This document shows positions 1 to 8,643 of a stretch of 10,585 nt of DNA, in pieces. Source of the DNA: Euperipatoides rowelli (Eukaryota; Onychophora; Udeonychophora; Euonychophora; Peripatopsidae); assembly GCA_003024985.2 (NCBI GenBank), contig PXIH01S0001920.1; one strand, given 5' to 3'. The stretch's first letter is position 1. Each line of letters opens with the position of its first letter. The translations under genes were made by a program, and so were the position numbers. Under the pieces are notes generated by a model. It was not told the DNA's origin. It did no database searches and saw only the letters and a list, made by a program, of their open reading frames with translations.

Positions 1-1755
1 ATTGGAATCAATAATATTAAAAGTCCTGTATATTGAATTCATTGATTATTAAATTATTGCACATCAGGAGTGTACAACAAACTTTACCCCATCCCTCTCC
101 AGAATTACAGACTTGGATATTTGAATGCTTGCAACTATAAAAGCTATAGCTAGCATTCCTTAAAAAAAAAAAAAAATACTTAAAAGTCCTTTTGAAATCT
201 GGGCTCCTAAACTAAAACTCCGGGCCTGTAAATTTTATAACTTGGGAGCCCGAAGGGCACCTAATTTTTTTCTACTTTTTAGACCCCTGCTTACTGTAAT
301 TCAAGTTCAAAATGTTACTCAAATTCAAAGTAGTATTCAAAATCAAACTGTTTTTCGAGTTTAAAATGTTGCTATAAAAGTGGTTTTGTTTACCTAAAAT
401 TTAAGGCTTTGATTTTAATAAAAATAATCTGATTTAAATTAAAAAAATCCGATTTAAATAAAAAAAATCTGATTTTTAAATTTTTTTTTTAAAAATAATC
501 GGAGTTTTATGCAACCCTGGTTTAAAGTGTCATTCTGTTCAACTTCATGACACAACTGCAAATAAACTAACACAAACGCTGCAGTCCTTTATCAATATCA
601 GCACATACTTTCTAATGTAAATATCAAGAATGAAAATACATGTAATTTTGGGAGGCCATTTTATTTTTTCCAGTTCACAGGGAAAGTTTACCGGAATGCT
701 ACAAGTATGGTTGTAGAAAATAAAACAAATGCTAGTTACACATTGATCTCGAAAGACTCCAATAAAACAAAGTCCAAATCCAAAATGAATGATCAGGATT
801 TAATGCTGCCCCTGCACCTTATTTTCTTACGATAGGGCCAGGTTGAAGCATAGCCTATCATGCAAAGACCAGGATAACAGTTAAAGGTAGCAGATTTAAA
901 TCTAATCTAAAACTAATATTTGTAAATTGTAGCCGATATTAGGCTGATAATTTACCCGACTTTACAGAGATCGTAATCAAATATCAATCTCTACTTTTCT
1001 ACCCTAGTAACCAACCTGTTCATATTATTTTGGAAAGGCACCAGTAACTCCATAGTGAATGTTATTGACAGCTTTCAGCCAATCACGGGAGAATTTATCA
1101 AGCTAGTTGGCAACATTATAAAAAATTAAATTCAATGTATGGAAACGCAATATTTTATGGTTACCGGTAACATCAGTCATTTGAAGAAAAAATATAGTTG
1201 CAAGTTTTTGAAAATAGCTTTACTTCATTGTTTTTTTTTTTTTTCTTTCATGAATTTAAGTGAAATAAATGGTTTTTAAAGTTTAGAAAATAAATCTGTT
1301 TACAATGAAGACAAAAGTGTAATTCCCTCTTTTCTAGAATAATCTATTAATTCTAACTCTATTGATTTATCATTTTTAATATGATTTTAATATTTTTGGA
1401 CACTGTTCAGAGGGAGCAGTGATGAATTATATTACTATCCCACAAAAAAAAAAATTGTATACTAATTTTAAAACAATATATTTTTCACACAAAAATTAAA
1501 ATTAGCTCCATTTTCTTTTATAACTCGGTCAAGAGGAGAGATAAATAGGATCTCGAATTACCTTTATTAAAAATAAATAAATACGCTAGCATATCTATCT
1601 CCATCAAAACAACTGATTCAAAAGTATTTTAATTTTTAAAACTTGGGTAGCCTATATTTTTTTTGGGAGTACTGTATACTAAATTGTAACTGGCCTATTC
1701 TTATGATTATTGTAAGTATAAACAGACAAAACATTTGATGAAAATTAGTTCTTAC
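1..1755 (-). other. Downstream DDX54 intron, partial, no exon seen
   Basis: This sequence follows the GTAAGA donor of the Q-motif exon and should be the 5' part of the next intron on the minus strand. I looked on the minus strand for a frame encoding the expected P-loop segment and found none. It holds AT-rich sequence with homopolymer runs (165-178, 1230-1245), a short AT microrepeat near 424-482, and a small inverted repeat GGGCTCC/GGAGCCC at 201-207 and 245-251. No coding region, RNA gene or clear mobile element is supported. Confidence 0.6.
424..507. repeat. Degenerate ~20-bp AT-rich tandem microrepeat
   Basis: About three tandem units of roughly 19-20 bp share the core ATCYGATTTAAAT, separated by A runs. 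A related ATCGGAGTTTT follows at the right end. The units differ at several bases. It could be a microsatellite-like expansion or the end of a decayed dispersed repeat. No function is implied. Confidence 0.5.
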
Positions 1756-1826
1756 TTTACGCTGAATAGGTGTAGGAACTTTATAGCCCTTGCTCATGAT
1801 TCCTTTGAAGACAGGATAGCTCAATC
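1756..1826 (-). CDS. DDX54: DDX54/Dbp10-like DEAD-box helicase, Q-motif exon
   Basis: This internal exon is 71 nt. Its first two bases complete the glycine split after ...FQSM, followed by 23 codons. The acceptor is ggcctatag|GATTG, preceded by a 17-nt poly-T tract on the coding strand (plus-strand A run 1836-1852). The donor is CGTAAA|GTAAGA, leaving phase 0. The product [23 protein letters not shown] is the DEAD-box Q motif: GYKVPTPIQ carries the Gln that contacts the adenine of ATP. The family continues with the P-loop (TGSGKT), which would be in the next exon; I did not find it in 1-1755, so it probably lies beyond the window. No stop or frameshift is present and both splice sites look functional, so the gene is probably intact here. 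Other DEAD-box proteins share PTPIQ, but the full segment is closest to DDX54. Confidence 0.92.
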
Positions 1827-2218
1827 CTATAGGCCAAAAAAAAAAAAAAAAAGACAAAAAAAATTTAATTATAAAATATGTTATTTATATAGTAGGCTAC
1901 ATTGAATTTGCATGGAATAGTGCAATAAGATTTATTTAAAAAAAAAAAAAAAAAACAATGGTCACATAATACATTAGCTTAAAAGTACAGTATTGCTTTG
2001 TTATGACTAACTAAAGCAGATGATTTTAGGATAAATTCAAAGTTTCTGATAGATCCTGGATTTAATCACTAAAAGTAAACAAATTAAAATCAGGACAGAA
2101 AACTTAAAAAAATAAAAAAAGCAAAACAATTATTACTAATTTGAATGTGAGTTAGAATGATTGTAATTTATTTTATTATTTGTTTGCATTTTCCTATGCG
2201 GTTTGAAAGTTGTATTTT

Positions 2219-2260
2219 ATCTGTGACGTGTTAATTGTTATTAGTAAATGCGTCACAGAT
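2219..2260. repeat. Perfect 10-bp inverted repeat (stem-loop)
   Basis: ATCTGTGACG at 2219-2228 is exactly complementary to CGTCACAGAT at 2251-2260, with a 22-nt AT-rich spacer. Wobble pairs could extend the stem by several positions. It lies inside the large intron and is one of three stem-loops within about 210 bp. It could be the remains of a small inverted-repeat transposon or a structured intronic element. Confidence 0.6.
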
Positions 2261-2379
2261 GAGTCTATTTCTGAATGCACGAGGCGATGCTAATTGATTC
2301 ATTATACATGTAGCGTACATTATGATTTTGTGATAAAGGTTTCTCCTTTATTCATGCATTGTCTGTTACCTACGGGAGT

Positions 2380-2430
2380 GGTTCTCACCAGGAAGAACGT
2401 ACTGGTGAGAGCCAGCTTATGTACGAGCTG
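2380..2430. repeat. Two adjacent hairpins, 12-bp and 5-bp stems
   Basis: GGTTCTCACCAG (2380-2391) pairs with CTGGTGAGAGCC (2402-2413) around a 10-nt loop, with 11 Watson-Crick pairs and one T-G wobble. Directly after it, CAGCT (2413-2417) pairs with AGCTG (2426-2430). The stretch is clearly GC-richer than its surroundings. The stem is too short for a typical miRNA precursor. It may be a transposon end or an unrecognised structured RNA piece. Confidence 0.6.
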
Positions 2431-2965
2431 ACCATTCAGACTGCAGATGGATTACTTTTGTTTTATTTGTAACCTGCTTTTATACAGATACCGTATTAAA
2501 ATAAAGAAGAGAACTTGTTTTTATAAAAAAGAAAGCGATGGGCGTCTTTATGTTTCCAGTCTTATTTTTATTCACTACATTACAGGCACCCACCAATGTA
2601 TAATGAATGAATATAGGAAAAGTGATGCAGGAAATATTTATTTACACAGCAAGCTAATATTAAATTTACGTTTATTTTAATGCCTACAAAGATTCGATGA
2701 AGAAATCCTTAAAGTTGATAAAAGTTTATGTTTAGAAAGACAAAGCTTGCAAATGAGTGAAACATTGCCCTCAAACAGCCTTTTAATTTATTTTTTTAAA
2801 AAAAAAAAGGAAAGGTAAGGAAATAGCACATCTGAATTAGCTGAACTTTTTTCGAGAAGCAAAACATTGAAATGAGATGGGTATTGTAGGCGATAACAAC
2901 AACAAAAAATAATGACTTTTGGCTATAATTATTATAGCTTGAAAAATAAAGTTGGCAAAAATTAA

Positions 2966-4272
2966 AAAAGTAACTAATTACAGTAACTAATTACCCACTT
3001 AAATACTCCAGCTTAAAGGGTCATTTTCAATAAGTGTTGGGCATTTCAGAAAATTTTGACGTGTTTTTTTGTTTTGTTTTGTATGATCTAATTCATATTC
3101 TTAGTATAGTTCACTAGGGGTATATATAATGCACTAATCACACATGAAATAGTATAAAACAATTTATTTTTATAAATAAAAAAAATAAAGGTTAGCCCAG
3201 TCATAACCATTAATGTCACTGACCACCATTAATGTCATTGGTCAAATCTTTAATGTTTAATGTTTATTTTTAAAAAAAACACGGCCGAGGCCTATTACAG
3301 ATTTTTGTTTATCATGGAATGAAAATTACATTAAAAGTTAGTTTCATATGTGATCAAAATGTACAACAGTATTATAATTAAAATTGTAATTAAACAGCTA
3401 CAATATTAGTAAACGTTAAATTTGTCTAGAAATTTGTCACATGTCTAACCATTAATGTCATTGGTTGAACAATTAATGTCACTTGTCTAACCATTATCGG
3501 TTGGACCAGTGACATTTATTTTAGGTTACCACAAACCTCAGGATTTTAAGTGATCATATTTCAGCTACTAACAAAAATGCTATTTTGTTGTTAACAAATA
3601 TTTTAAAAGAATTTGTGTTTAACCTAAGTAAGGTTAGACCAGTGACTACAAAAAAAAAGAACTTGCCTAATGGTAGAAGCAAAACATTGTTTTAGACTTC
3701 TGCAGCTTCATTCTGAACTCACTAAACATCCATTATGGACAACACCAATGTAGCCAACAAAAAAACTGTCATTACATTTCTGTAAAATCTACCTGTAATT
3801 TTTTATACTTTAATATGTAGTAGGTTAGACCGGTGACATAAATGCTTAGGGACAAAATTAAAATGCTATTTGTCATTAAAATTTTATTAGCTTCAAATTG
3901 AAGATTATAAACCCTTAACTTGATTGATAAAAAATTTCACATTAATGTTTTCATGTAAAAACAAAAAATTAAATTATCTTGAAAATGATGTTTTGTTTCA
4001 GGACAAAATGGCTGCCATGTAAAAAAGACAACATGCTACTAATAATTAAATTATTTCATATAACTATATAATTACACTACAATACAAACTTATCCTGCCA
4101 GTTAGTTAATATTATGCAGATTCAGATGTTTTTTATTTTAAGTTGCAAGCATGCAAAGACAAATATTTACACCTTTTGTGACCAAAAAGTCCAATTTTTT
4201 ATGAAAATGACCCTAAAAAGTAACTAGTTACTTGTACCGTTACTGAAAAAAGTAATTACAGTAACTCGTTCC
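2966..4272. mobile_element. Candidate non-autonomous TIR DNA transposon, ~1.3 kb
   Basis: The two ends carry related sequence in inverted orientation. The left end (about 2966-3031) has repeated AGTAACTAATTAC units followed by AGGGTCATTTTCA (3018-3030). The right end has TGAAAATGACCCT (about 4203-4215) followed by AGTAACTAGTTAC and more GTAATTACAGTAACT-type units up to about 4272. The inner 13-mers are exact reverse complements, while the outer GTAACT repeats align only loosely. Short, repetitive GTAACT-type palindromic termini occur in some hAT-like elements, but I cannot assign a superfamily and see no clear target-site duplication. The interior has no transposase frame and holds an array of 19-21-bp motifs (3190-3845). 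It is best described as a MITE-like relic; the exact borders are uncertain. Confidence 0.55.
3190..3845. repeat. Array of 19-21-bp motifs, direct then inverted
   Basis: A motif close to ATTAATGTCACTGGTCTAAC recurs inside the candidate transposon. Direct copies form two small tandem clusters: 3209-3227 with 3228-3248, plus a decayed unit near 3249-3262; and 3431-3450, 3451-3471 and 3472-3492. Inverted copies, GGTTAGACCAGTGACAT-like, lie at about 3499-3517, 3632-3646 and 3823-3845, with a degenerate one at 3190-3203. The change of polarity from left to right resembles the subterminal repeats that transposases bind in some DNA transposons. That role is an inference. Confidence 0.7.
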
Positions 4273-4716
4273 TTTTATTCAAGTAGGCCTACTCCCCACA
4301 CTGATTGCACTTATCAAACTAGAACAATATAGCCTACAACAAGGTACTGTATATACAATAAAATCCTAAACCAGATCTGGCTGTGGATCTTAATTGCAGA
4401 AAATTTTAACGATTTTAAAATTTACAATTAAAATTATAGGTCAATGAATATTATATTTAGCCTACCTAAGAAAAGAAAATAAAAACTGGAAATTAATATT
4501 TATTGATATTTCTTAGTTTTGGTATGGGTCATTCTCCAGAAAATGTGATAGGCCTATTTGAAAAAAAAAAAATTATATTAAAATTTTTATTTTTCTAAAC
4601 AAATTTTATTTTTATTGTGACCTACCACTTATTACTAGTAAAACCNTAAGCTGGTCCTACTAAATTATATTTATTTTGGTTATAAATACCGTGTTTATAT
4701 TAGCCTCATTAACAGA

Positions 4717-4786
4717 GGTGAGGAACTGGCTCTAAATACGAGCCTAAAAGTGAACTTTTTAAGGAGAAAATAAATTGTTTGGAATT
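4717..4786 (+). repeat. 70-bp direct repeat, copy A
   Basis: This is one of two 70-bp units 334 bp apart, identical to copy B at 67 of 70 positions. It contains GGCTC-taaatac-GAGCC, a short hairpin kept intact in both copies. Similarity continues weakly beyond the unit (ACACAT...TAAGTATTG). The base composition is less AT-rich than its surroundings. Confidence 0.85.
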
Positions 4787-5050
4787 GACACATGTAAGTA
4801 TTGCAGTATTGAAACTGCAAAAATAGCCTATAAAATTAAAAAAAAAAAAATTATAAGCTAGATTGAAACCACAAATTTATTGATAATACAGTATATAAAC
4901 TGTGTATCTAAAGTTACAACTTATCAATTTGTTATATACAGTAAATGAGTAGCTTAATATACATGTACAGTATTTGTGGTGCAATATTTATCATTAATAA
5001 ATCACCCGAATAATCTCAGTGATTTTCTCTCACCTCCATGAGCAACTCAC

Positions 5051-5120
5051 GGTGAGGAACGGGCTCTAAATACGAGCCTAAAAGTAATCTTTTTAAGGAG
5101 AAAATAAATTGTTTGGAATT
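5051..5120 (+). repeat. 70-bp direct repeat, copy B
   Basis: This is the second copy of the 70-bp unit, with three substitutions relative to copy A. It is preceded by CTCACC...GGTGAG (about 5030-5056), which could form a further hairpin leading into the unit. High identity suggests a fairly recent local duplication or two insertions of the same short element. Confidence 0.85.
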
Positions 5121-5756
5121 CTCAGCTACACATCTAAGTAAGTATTGTAATATACAGTATAAACAAATATTTTATTTTTACATACTTGCTTTAAGAGTTT
5201 ACGGAAGTTGGAATTTACAATAACCACTATCGTTTTTTTAACTAAAAAATATAAAAATTGCACATAAACACCAGCTTTTCATTTATTTTTTTGACACAAT
5301 CAACAAGATGGCTGACTCTTGAATCTTAGGGAAAAATATTGATGAGAGTGCTGCCATCTATTATCAGAAAATAAAATTTAATGTTTGATTCATGGAAGAG
5401 AGAATTTATTGAGGGACACTATTTTCCATGCTATAAAAACAAAATGTCATAAAAAAAATAATGAATAGATGTCAAAATACCTAGCATTTGAGATAGTTGT
5501 GGATATAATAATGAATAATTAAATATTAATCATACTTGTTAGCAACATCAGGCTTGGGACATGCAAGGTTATCACCACAAATAGGTACAATATACTCACC
5601 TAAATTACTCTTATTTCAATGTCAATAGAAAATATAATTTAATTTAAAACTGTTCTGATCTGTTCCTGTGAAATGCTTGGGATGGAAAAAGTACAATTTC
5701 TGGAGAATGACCAGTATAGAAGATTTGTTGTACCTGCTCATGTACTCTCTAAAATC

Positions 5757-6790
5757 CTATCAGATCTTTTAGTATCATGAATATGCATCTCATTGCATTT
5801 TTTATTTTAAATTGTTCGGAGAAAGGGATAGCCAACTTCCGTGTTAATATTTTTCTTCTGTTTTTTAATGAAGAGAGATAAAAAAATCCTTGAGCAAAGT
5901 TGATTATGCATTCCTTACCAAGAATGATTTAACAGCACATTTTTGGACGTTCAAAATTGTTAATAAGATCTTTAGTAATAGAATCAGACCAAATGATAGC
6001 ATAGTATTCCAGTGATGGTATGATCTAAGAGACATACATGATTTTAATCTTTTCAATTTATAAAGTAAGAATATACTCTATGTTTTTGAAATTATTATTT
6101 CTATACGAGAGTTCCATTTAAAGTTATTCGGAATCGTCACTCCCAGAATTTTACATTGATCTACTTTTTAATTTGAGTGCCTTGTAAATTAAGAGATTAA
6201 AGTAGATATTTGAGAGAAATTATGAACCATAAAAAAAGTTTTAAATGGATTCATTTCATTCTACAATCGTTAGAATCGTCGTTATTTAGTTAGCTATGTT
6301 TTGTGATACTCGATTGATGTTCGCACGTGATTCAGAACACCTAATGTTACAATCGACAAATTTGTATGAGTTAGAAATATAGATTATAGATAGTAATGAT
6401 GAAAACGAGTGCACCCACACTAAATCTCTGACTCCTTTTTACATTGGAATATATATTTTTTGTCTGAATTAAGGATTTTTATAATTTGTGTACGTAAATG
6501 ACAAAAATCATCATCCAAACAAATTGAGGAAGAATTTGCATTCCAATTAAATTTTAATTAAAATATTAAGGCTGACATCGTCAGCCATATTTTCATTTTT
6601 GGAAGTTTGGTATTATCGATACAGCAACTCTTCCAGAGATTTTAGGATCTAGTCCAAATAGTTATATATTGTGATAAAAATCTTCTCGGTAAACATCCAA
6701 ATTGAGGGTCAATTGGTAAAATTAAATATGTTTCTCACATATTTTATAGACTGCTGGAAGTCTCATGTCAGGATTTTAGAGGGAGTAGCC
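5757..6790 (-). mobile_element. Decayed LINE (CR1/L2/Jockey-type) reverse transcriptase relic
   Basis: Scattered frames on the minus strand follow the order of a non-LTR retrotransposon reverse transcriptase. A KICEK-like segment lies near 6740-6760. QFGCLP, the family's QFG..PGRS motif, is at about 6687-6704. A weak NILI-like segment follows. CKILGVTIPNNFKW, matching the LLGV.I..DLKW motif, runs from about 6155. PSLEYYAIIW, matching the LEYA.P.W motif, is at 5989-6018, and SSLKNRRKILTRKLA, matching the C-terminal L..RR motif, lies between about 5870 and 5820. From 6018 to 5757 one frame holds with a single TAA. Elsewhere frameshifts and stops are frequent, the catalytic YADD is not clearly preserved, and the spacing before the KILGV segment is too short, suggesting an internal deletion. 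The endonuclease domain, 5' end and poly-A tail are not seen. It is inactive and lies in the sense direction of the DDX54 intron. Confidence 0.8.
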
Positions 6791-7112
6791 TCTTTGGTAT
6801 TGTATTTTAGTTTTACATATTTTTTTTTTAGTATTTTGTCCATCCCTGACAATACGGTGATGTCTATTTTATTAATCAAATTTTGAAGCTACAGTATGCA
6901 GTTCCTATATTTAAAACAAAAAAAGTTTTATTTAACAGGCCAGTCCTACATTATGAGTTTGCCTAATTTTTGGTATATTTAAAGAACATGGATTCAAAAA
7001 CATCCAAAATTATCATAGCCACATGTGGGAATTATCTCCCCTCCTCCACCAGTAAAATTTCTATCTGACTTTTAATGGTTTATCCTGAAATATTTAACAA
7101 AGAATTTCATAC

Positions 7113-7230
7113 CCATAGATTGGAAGCCCCCAGATTTCTTCTTTTTTCTATTCTGCTCAAGAAGAAGTTTATGCATATCCAGTTCACCATCAGAATTTTC
7201 CGGAGAAGCAGGTGGATTAAAAGACGGAAC
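7113..7230 (-). CDS. DDX54: DDX54/Dbp10-like DEAD-box helicase, N-terminal internal exon
   Basis: This is an internal coding exon of 118 nt, giving 39 codons plus one base. The acceptor reads tctgtttgcag|GTTCC and the donor reads ATGG|GTATGA. It starts in phase 0 and ends in phase 1. The product runs from VPSFNPPASP through an acidic stretch (ENSDGELD) to EQNRKKKKSGGFQSM. The KKKKSGGFQSMG segment is characteristic of DDX54 just before its helicase core, and its Phe is the conserved aromatic 17 residues before the Q-motif glycine. DDX54 (yeast Dbp10) is an ATP-dependent nucleolar RNA helicase of 60S ribosome assembly; in mammals it also binds nuclear receptors. The next exon (1756-1826) joins in the right phase and continues the match. 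The assignment rests on recognition of the family, not on a database search. The exon upstream was not identified. Confidence 0.9.
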
Positions 7231-8339
7231 CTGCAAACAGATTTTTAAATAATTACACAATAGTGCAGTAGGTGACCTATTGGTTGCATAGGCTATTGAA
7301 AACTACAGTATATCCAAAGGAAAATGACAAAAGATATAGGCTAATAAGAACAAGCATTATCTACTGTATATGGTATTTAGGATAAATTATTTACATAATA
7401 TTGTAGTGTTGAATTAAAAATAAAAAAAAAGATAAAGTTGCAGACATTTAAAATTTAAATATCTTTGTTTAAAATTATCAATAGGGAAGTAATCTGGTAA
7501 AAACAACTTAAATTACTATTTAAAAAAAAAAATAATACAATTTATGCAGATCAAATCGTCATAATATTCCATTTTAATCATTATCAATTCTAGATTTGTT
7601 TTAGCAACTTTGGGTCTGTCAAACAAATGACCTGTAGGCCTAGTGGTTATTTAAATAAGTAGGCCTATATTTTGAAATTTAGAGCTACAATTCCTCCTTC
7701 CTCTTGTGTTCTGAACTTTCTAATGCAATTGTTTGTCAAAATATAGAAATGTTCTTACAGTAAATATGCAAAATAGTTAAAGAAGTTTATTCTTATTTAC
7801 TGTATGTCATTTAAATTAAATGACATCAAGTCTTCCCTTCGTTTGTTTCCGTATTTTAAGTTCACTCTTTTCATCTAAAAAAATTCATTATATAGGCTAG
7901 TCAATGAACGTTTACAAATGGGTTTTGTTTAATCAGTTTTATCTTATTCTAGTAAAAATAAATATATTTAAAACATAATGAACAATGAAATAAAATTCAT
8001 GTAAGCAAAGATGATTTTTACAAGTAAATTAGGCCTATTTACTTCAGTTTGACATGTATTGACCTCAAGACTAGACTGTTTTTATTATTACCCATTAATT
8101 TCATTTTTTTAAGACAATTGTTTGTATCAAACCCGTTATTTCATTTTTTTTTGACAAAGAGAAATGTAAAATTTTATTGTTGAAAGAAATTTAAAAACTA
8201 AACAGTAAAGTTGAAAAGAATGTACCGGTAGCCTATTAGCATTAAACTAAAGTTTATTTCTATTTTTTGAAATTAAAACAAATATGTAACTTTGTATTTG
8301 TGAAAAAAAAATAGTAATGTACAGTAAATCGTAACAGTT
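7231..8339 (-). other. Non-coding stretch upstream of the DDX54 exon at 7113-7230
   Basis: This lies directly upstream of the tctgtttgcag acceptor on the minus strand, so at least its near part is intron. The rest is intron or 5' flank; I could not find the preceding exon, which should end in phase 0. It contains three of the TAGGCCTA palindromes, one 23-bp palindrome and many A/T runs. No coding potential or recognisable mobile element was seen. Confidence 0.55.
7804..7826. repeat. 23-bp perfect palindrome
   Basis: ATGTCATTTAA and TTAAATGACAT flank a single central A, giving 11-bp perfectly paired arms. It stands alone in AT-rich sequence upstream of the DDX54 exon at 7113-7230. It may be chance in AT-rich DNA, a cruciform-prone site, or a relic of a palindromic element end. 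Confidence 0.7.
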
Positions 8340-8643
8340 ATGATGTGAATTAAACCAAGTTGCCTCTTCATAATTTCACGAGCATCGCTTAGGCCGAAGA
8401 TTCCTGGTGTCAGCCCCTCGATGAGATTGTTTACTTGACTAAAGTTGTCATCTATAAATATCTTAAAGACTGAAGATCTAACGTTAAGCTTTTTTTTTCT
8501 AAGTCCGAGTATTTGTCGAACACCACTAGCTTGGTGTAGCAGAGCTGTGTACACTGACTGTATAATGCATTAATAGCTTCATAAAGCGATGTGATCGTGT
8601 GGGAAAACACGGAGTAAAAAATTACAAACAGTAGTAAACACAT
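8340..8643 (-). other. Unassigned coding-like stretch, possible exon
   Basis: This 300-bp stretch is less AT-rich and holds more CpG than its flanks, and two overlapping minus-strand frames stay open. One starts at ATG 8643 and runs 63 codons to a stop, with a hydrophobic start (MCLLLFVIFYSVFS) that could be a signal or membrane segment. The other is open from about 8566 to 8273 and includes a basic LGLRKKK segment followed by IEGLTPGIFGLSDA. A possible acceptor (attatacag|TCAG) precedes the second frame. I do not recognise either product. Possible donors in the second frame (GCTC|GTGAAA, CTTG|GTTTAA) fall in phase 1, so they do not fit the phase-0 start of the DDX54 exon at 7113-7230. It may be an exon of another gene, a repeat relic, or chance. 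Confidence 0.25.

Larger units (their letters stand above)
4527..5712. mobile_element. Candidate inverted-repeat element, ~1.19 kb
   Basis: GGTCATTCTCCAGAAAATGT (4527-4546) matches the reverse complement of 5693-5712 at 19 of 20 positions. A 20-bp near-perfect inverted repeat 1.2 kb apart is unlikely by chance even in AT-rich DNA, since it includes the GC-richer core CATTCTCCAGA. GTAT occurs just outside both ends (4522-4525 and 5714-5717) and could be a short target duplication, but it is weak. The interior carries no transposase frame. It holds a 70-bp direct repeat and AT-rich filler. It may be a MITE, or a coincidental pairing of two oppositely oriented copies of a dispersed repeat. Confidence 0.5.
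1827..7112 (-). other. DDX54 intron, 5286 bp, repeat-rich
   Basis: This is the intron between the two recognised DDX54 exons. It is inferred from the GT donor at 7112-7111, the AG acceptor at 1828-1827 and the matching phase (Gly codon split 1+2). It divides the Q motif between its upstream aromatic residue and the PTPIQ core. It holds stem-loops, two candidate inverted-repeat elements and a LINE relic, listed separately. The stretches 1857-2218, 2431-2965, 4273-4526 and 6791-7112 show only AT-rich sequence and homopolymer runs, such as the A run near 1938-1955. The 73-codon and 77-codon open frames at 1636-1857 and 2447-2680 are, respectively, the second exon read through its borders and chance. 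Confidence 0.85.

Noticed and set aside
1081-1090. CCAAT-like box (CAGCCAATCA) as a promoter
   Set aside because: It is a single short match inside an intron with no start site or exon nearby.
2447-2680. 77-codon plus-strand frame in the DDX54 intron
   Set aside because: AT-driven composition with no domain or splice context. It is consistent with chance.
2966-4272. Possible CRISPR-like array from the repeated 19-21-bp motifs
   Set aside because: Units are degenerate, mostly tandem without spacers and present in both orientations, in animal DNA.
6671-6886. 71-codon plus-strand frame
   Set aside because: It lies antisense to the LINE relic, with low-complexity hydrophobic content and no recognisable motif.
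8340-8643. First exon of DDX54
   Set aside because: The available donors leave phase 1, while the exon at 7113-7230 begins in phase 0, and the product shows no resemblance to the DDX54 N-terminus.
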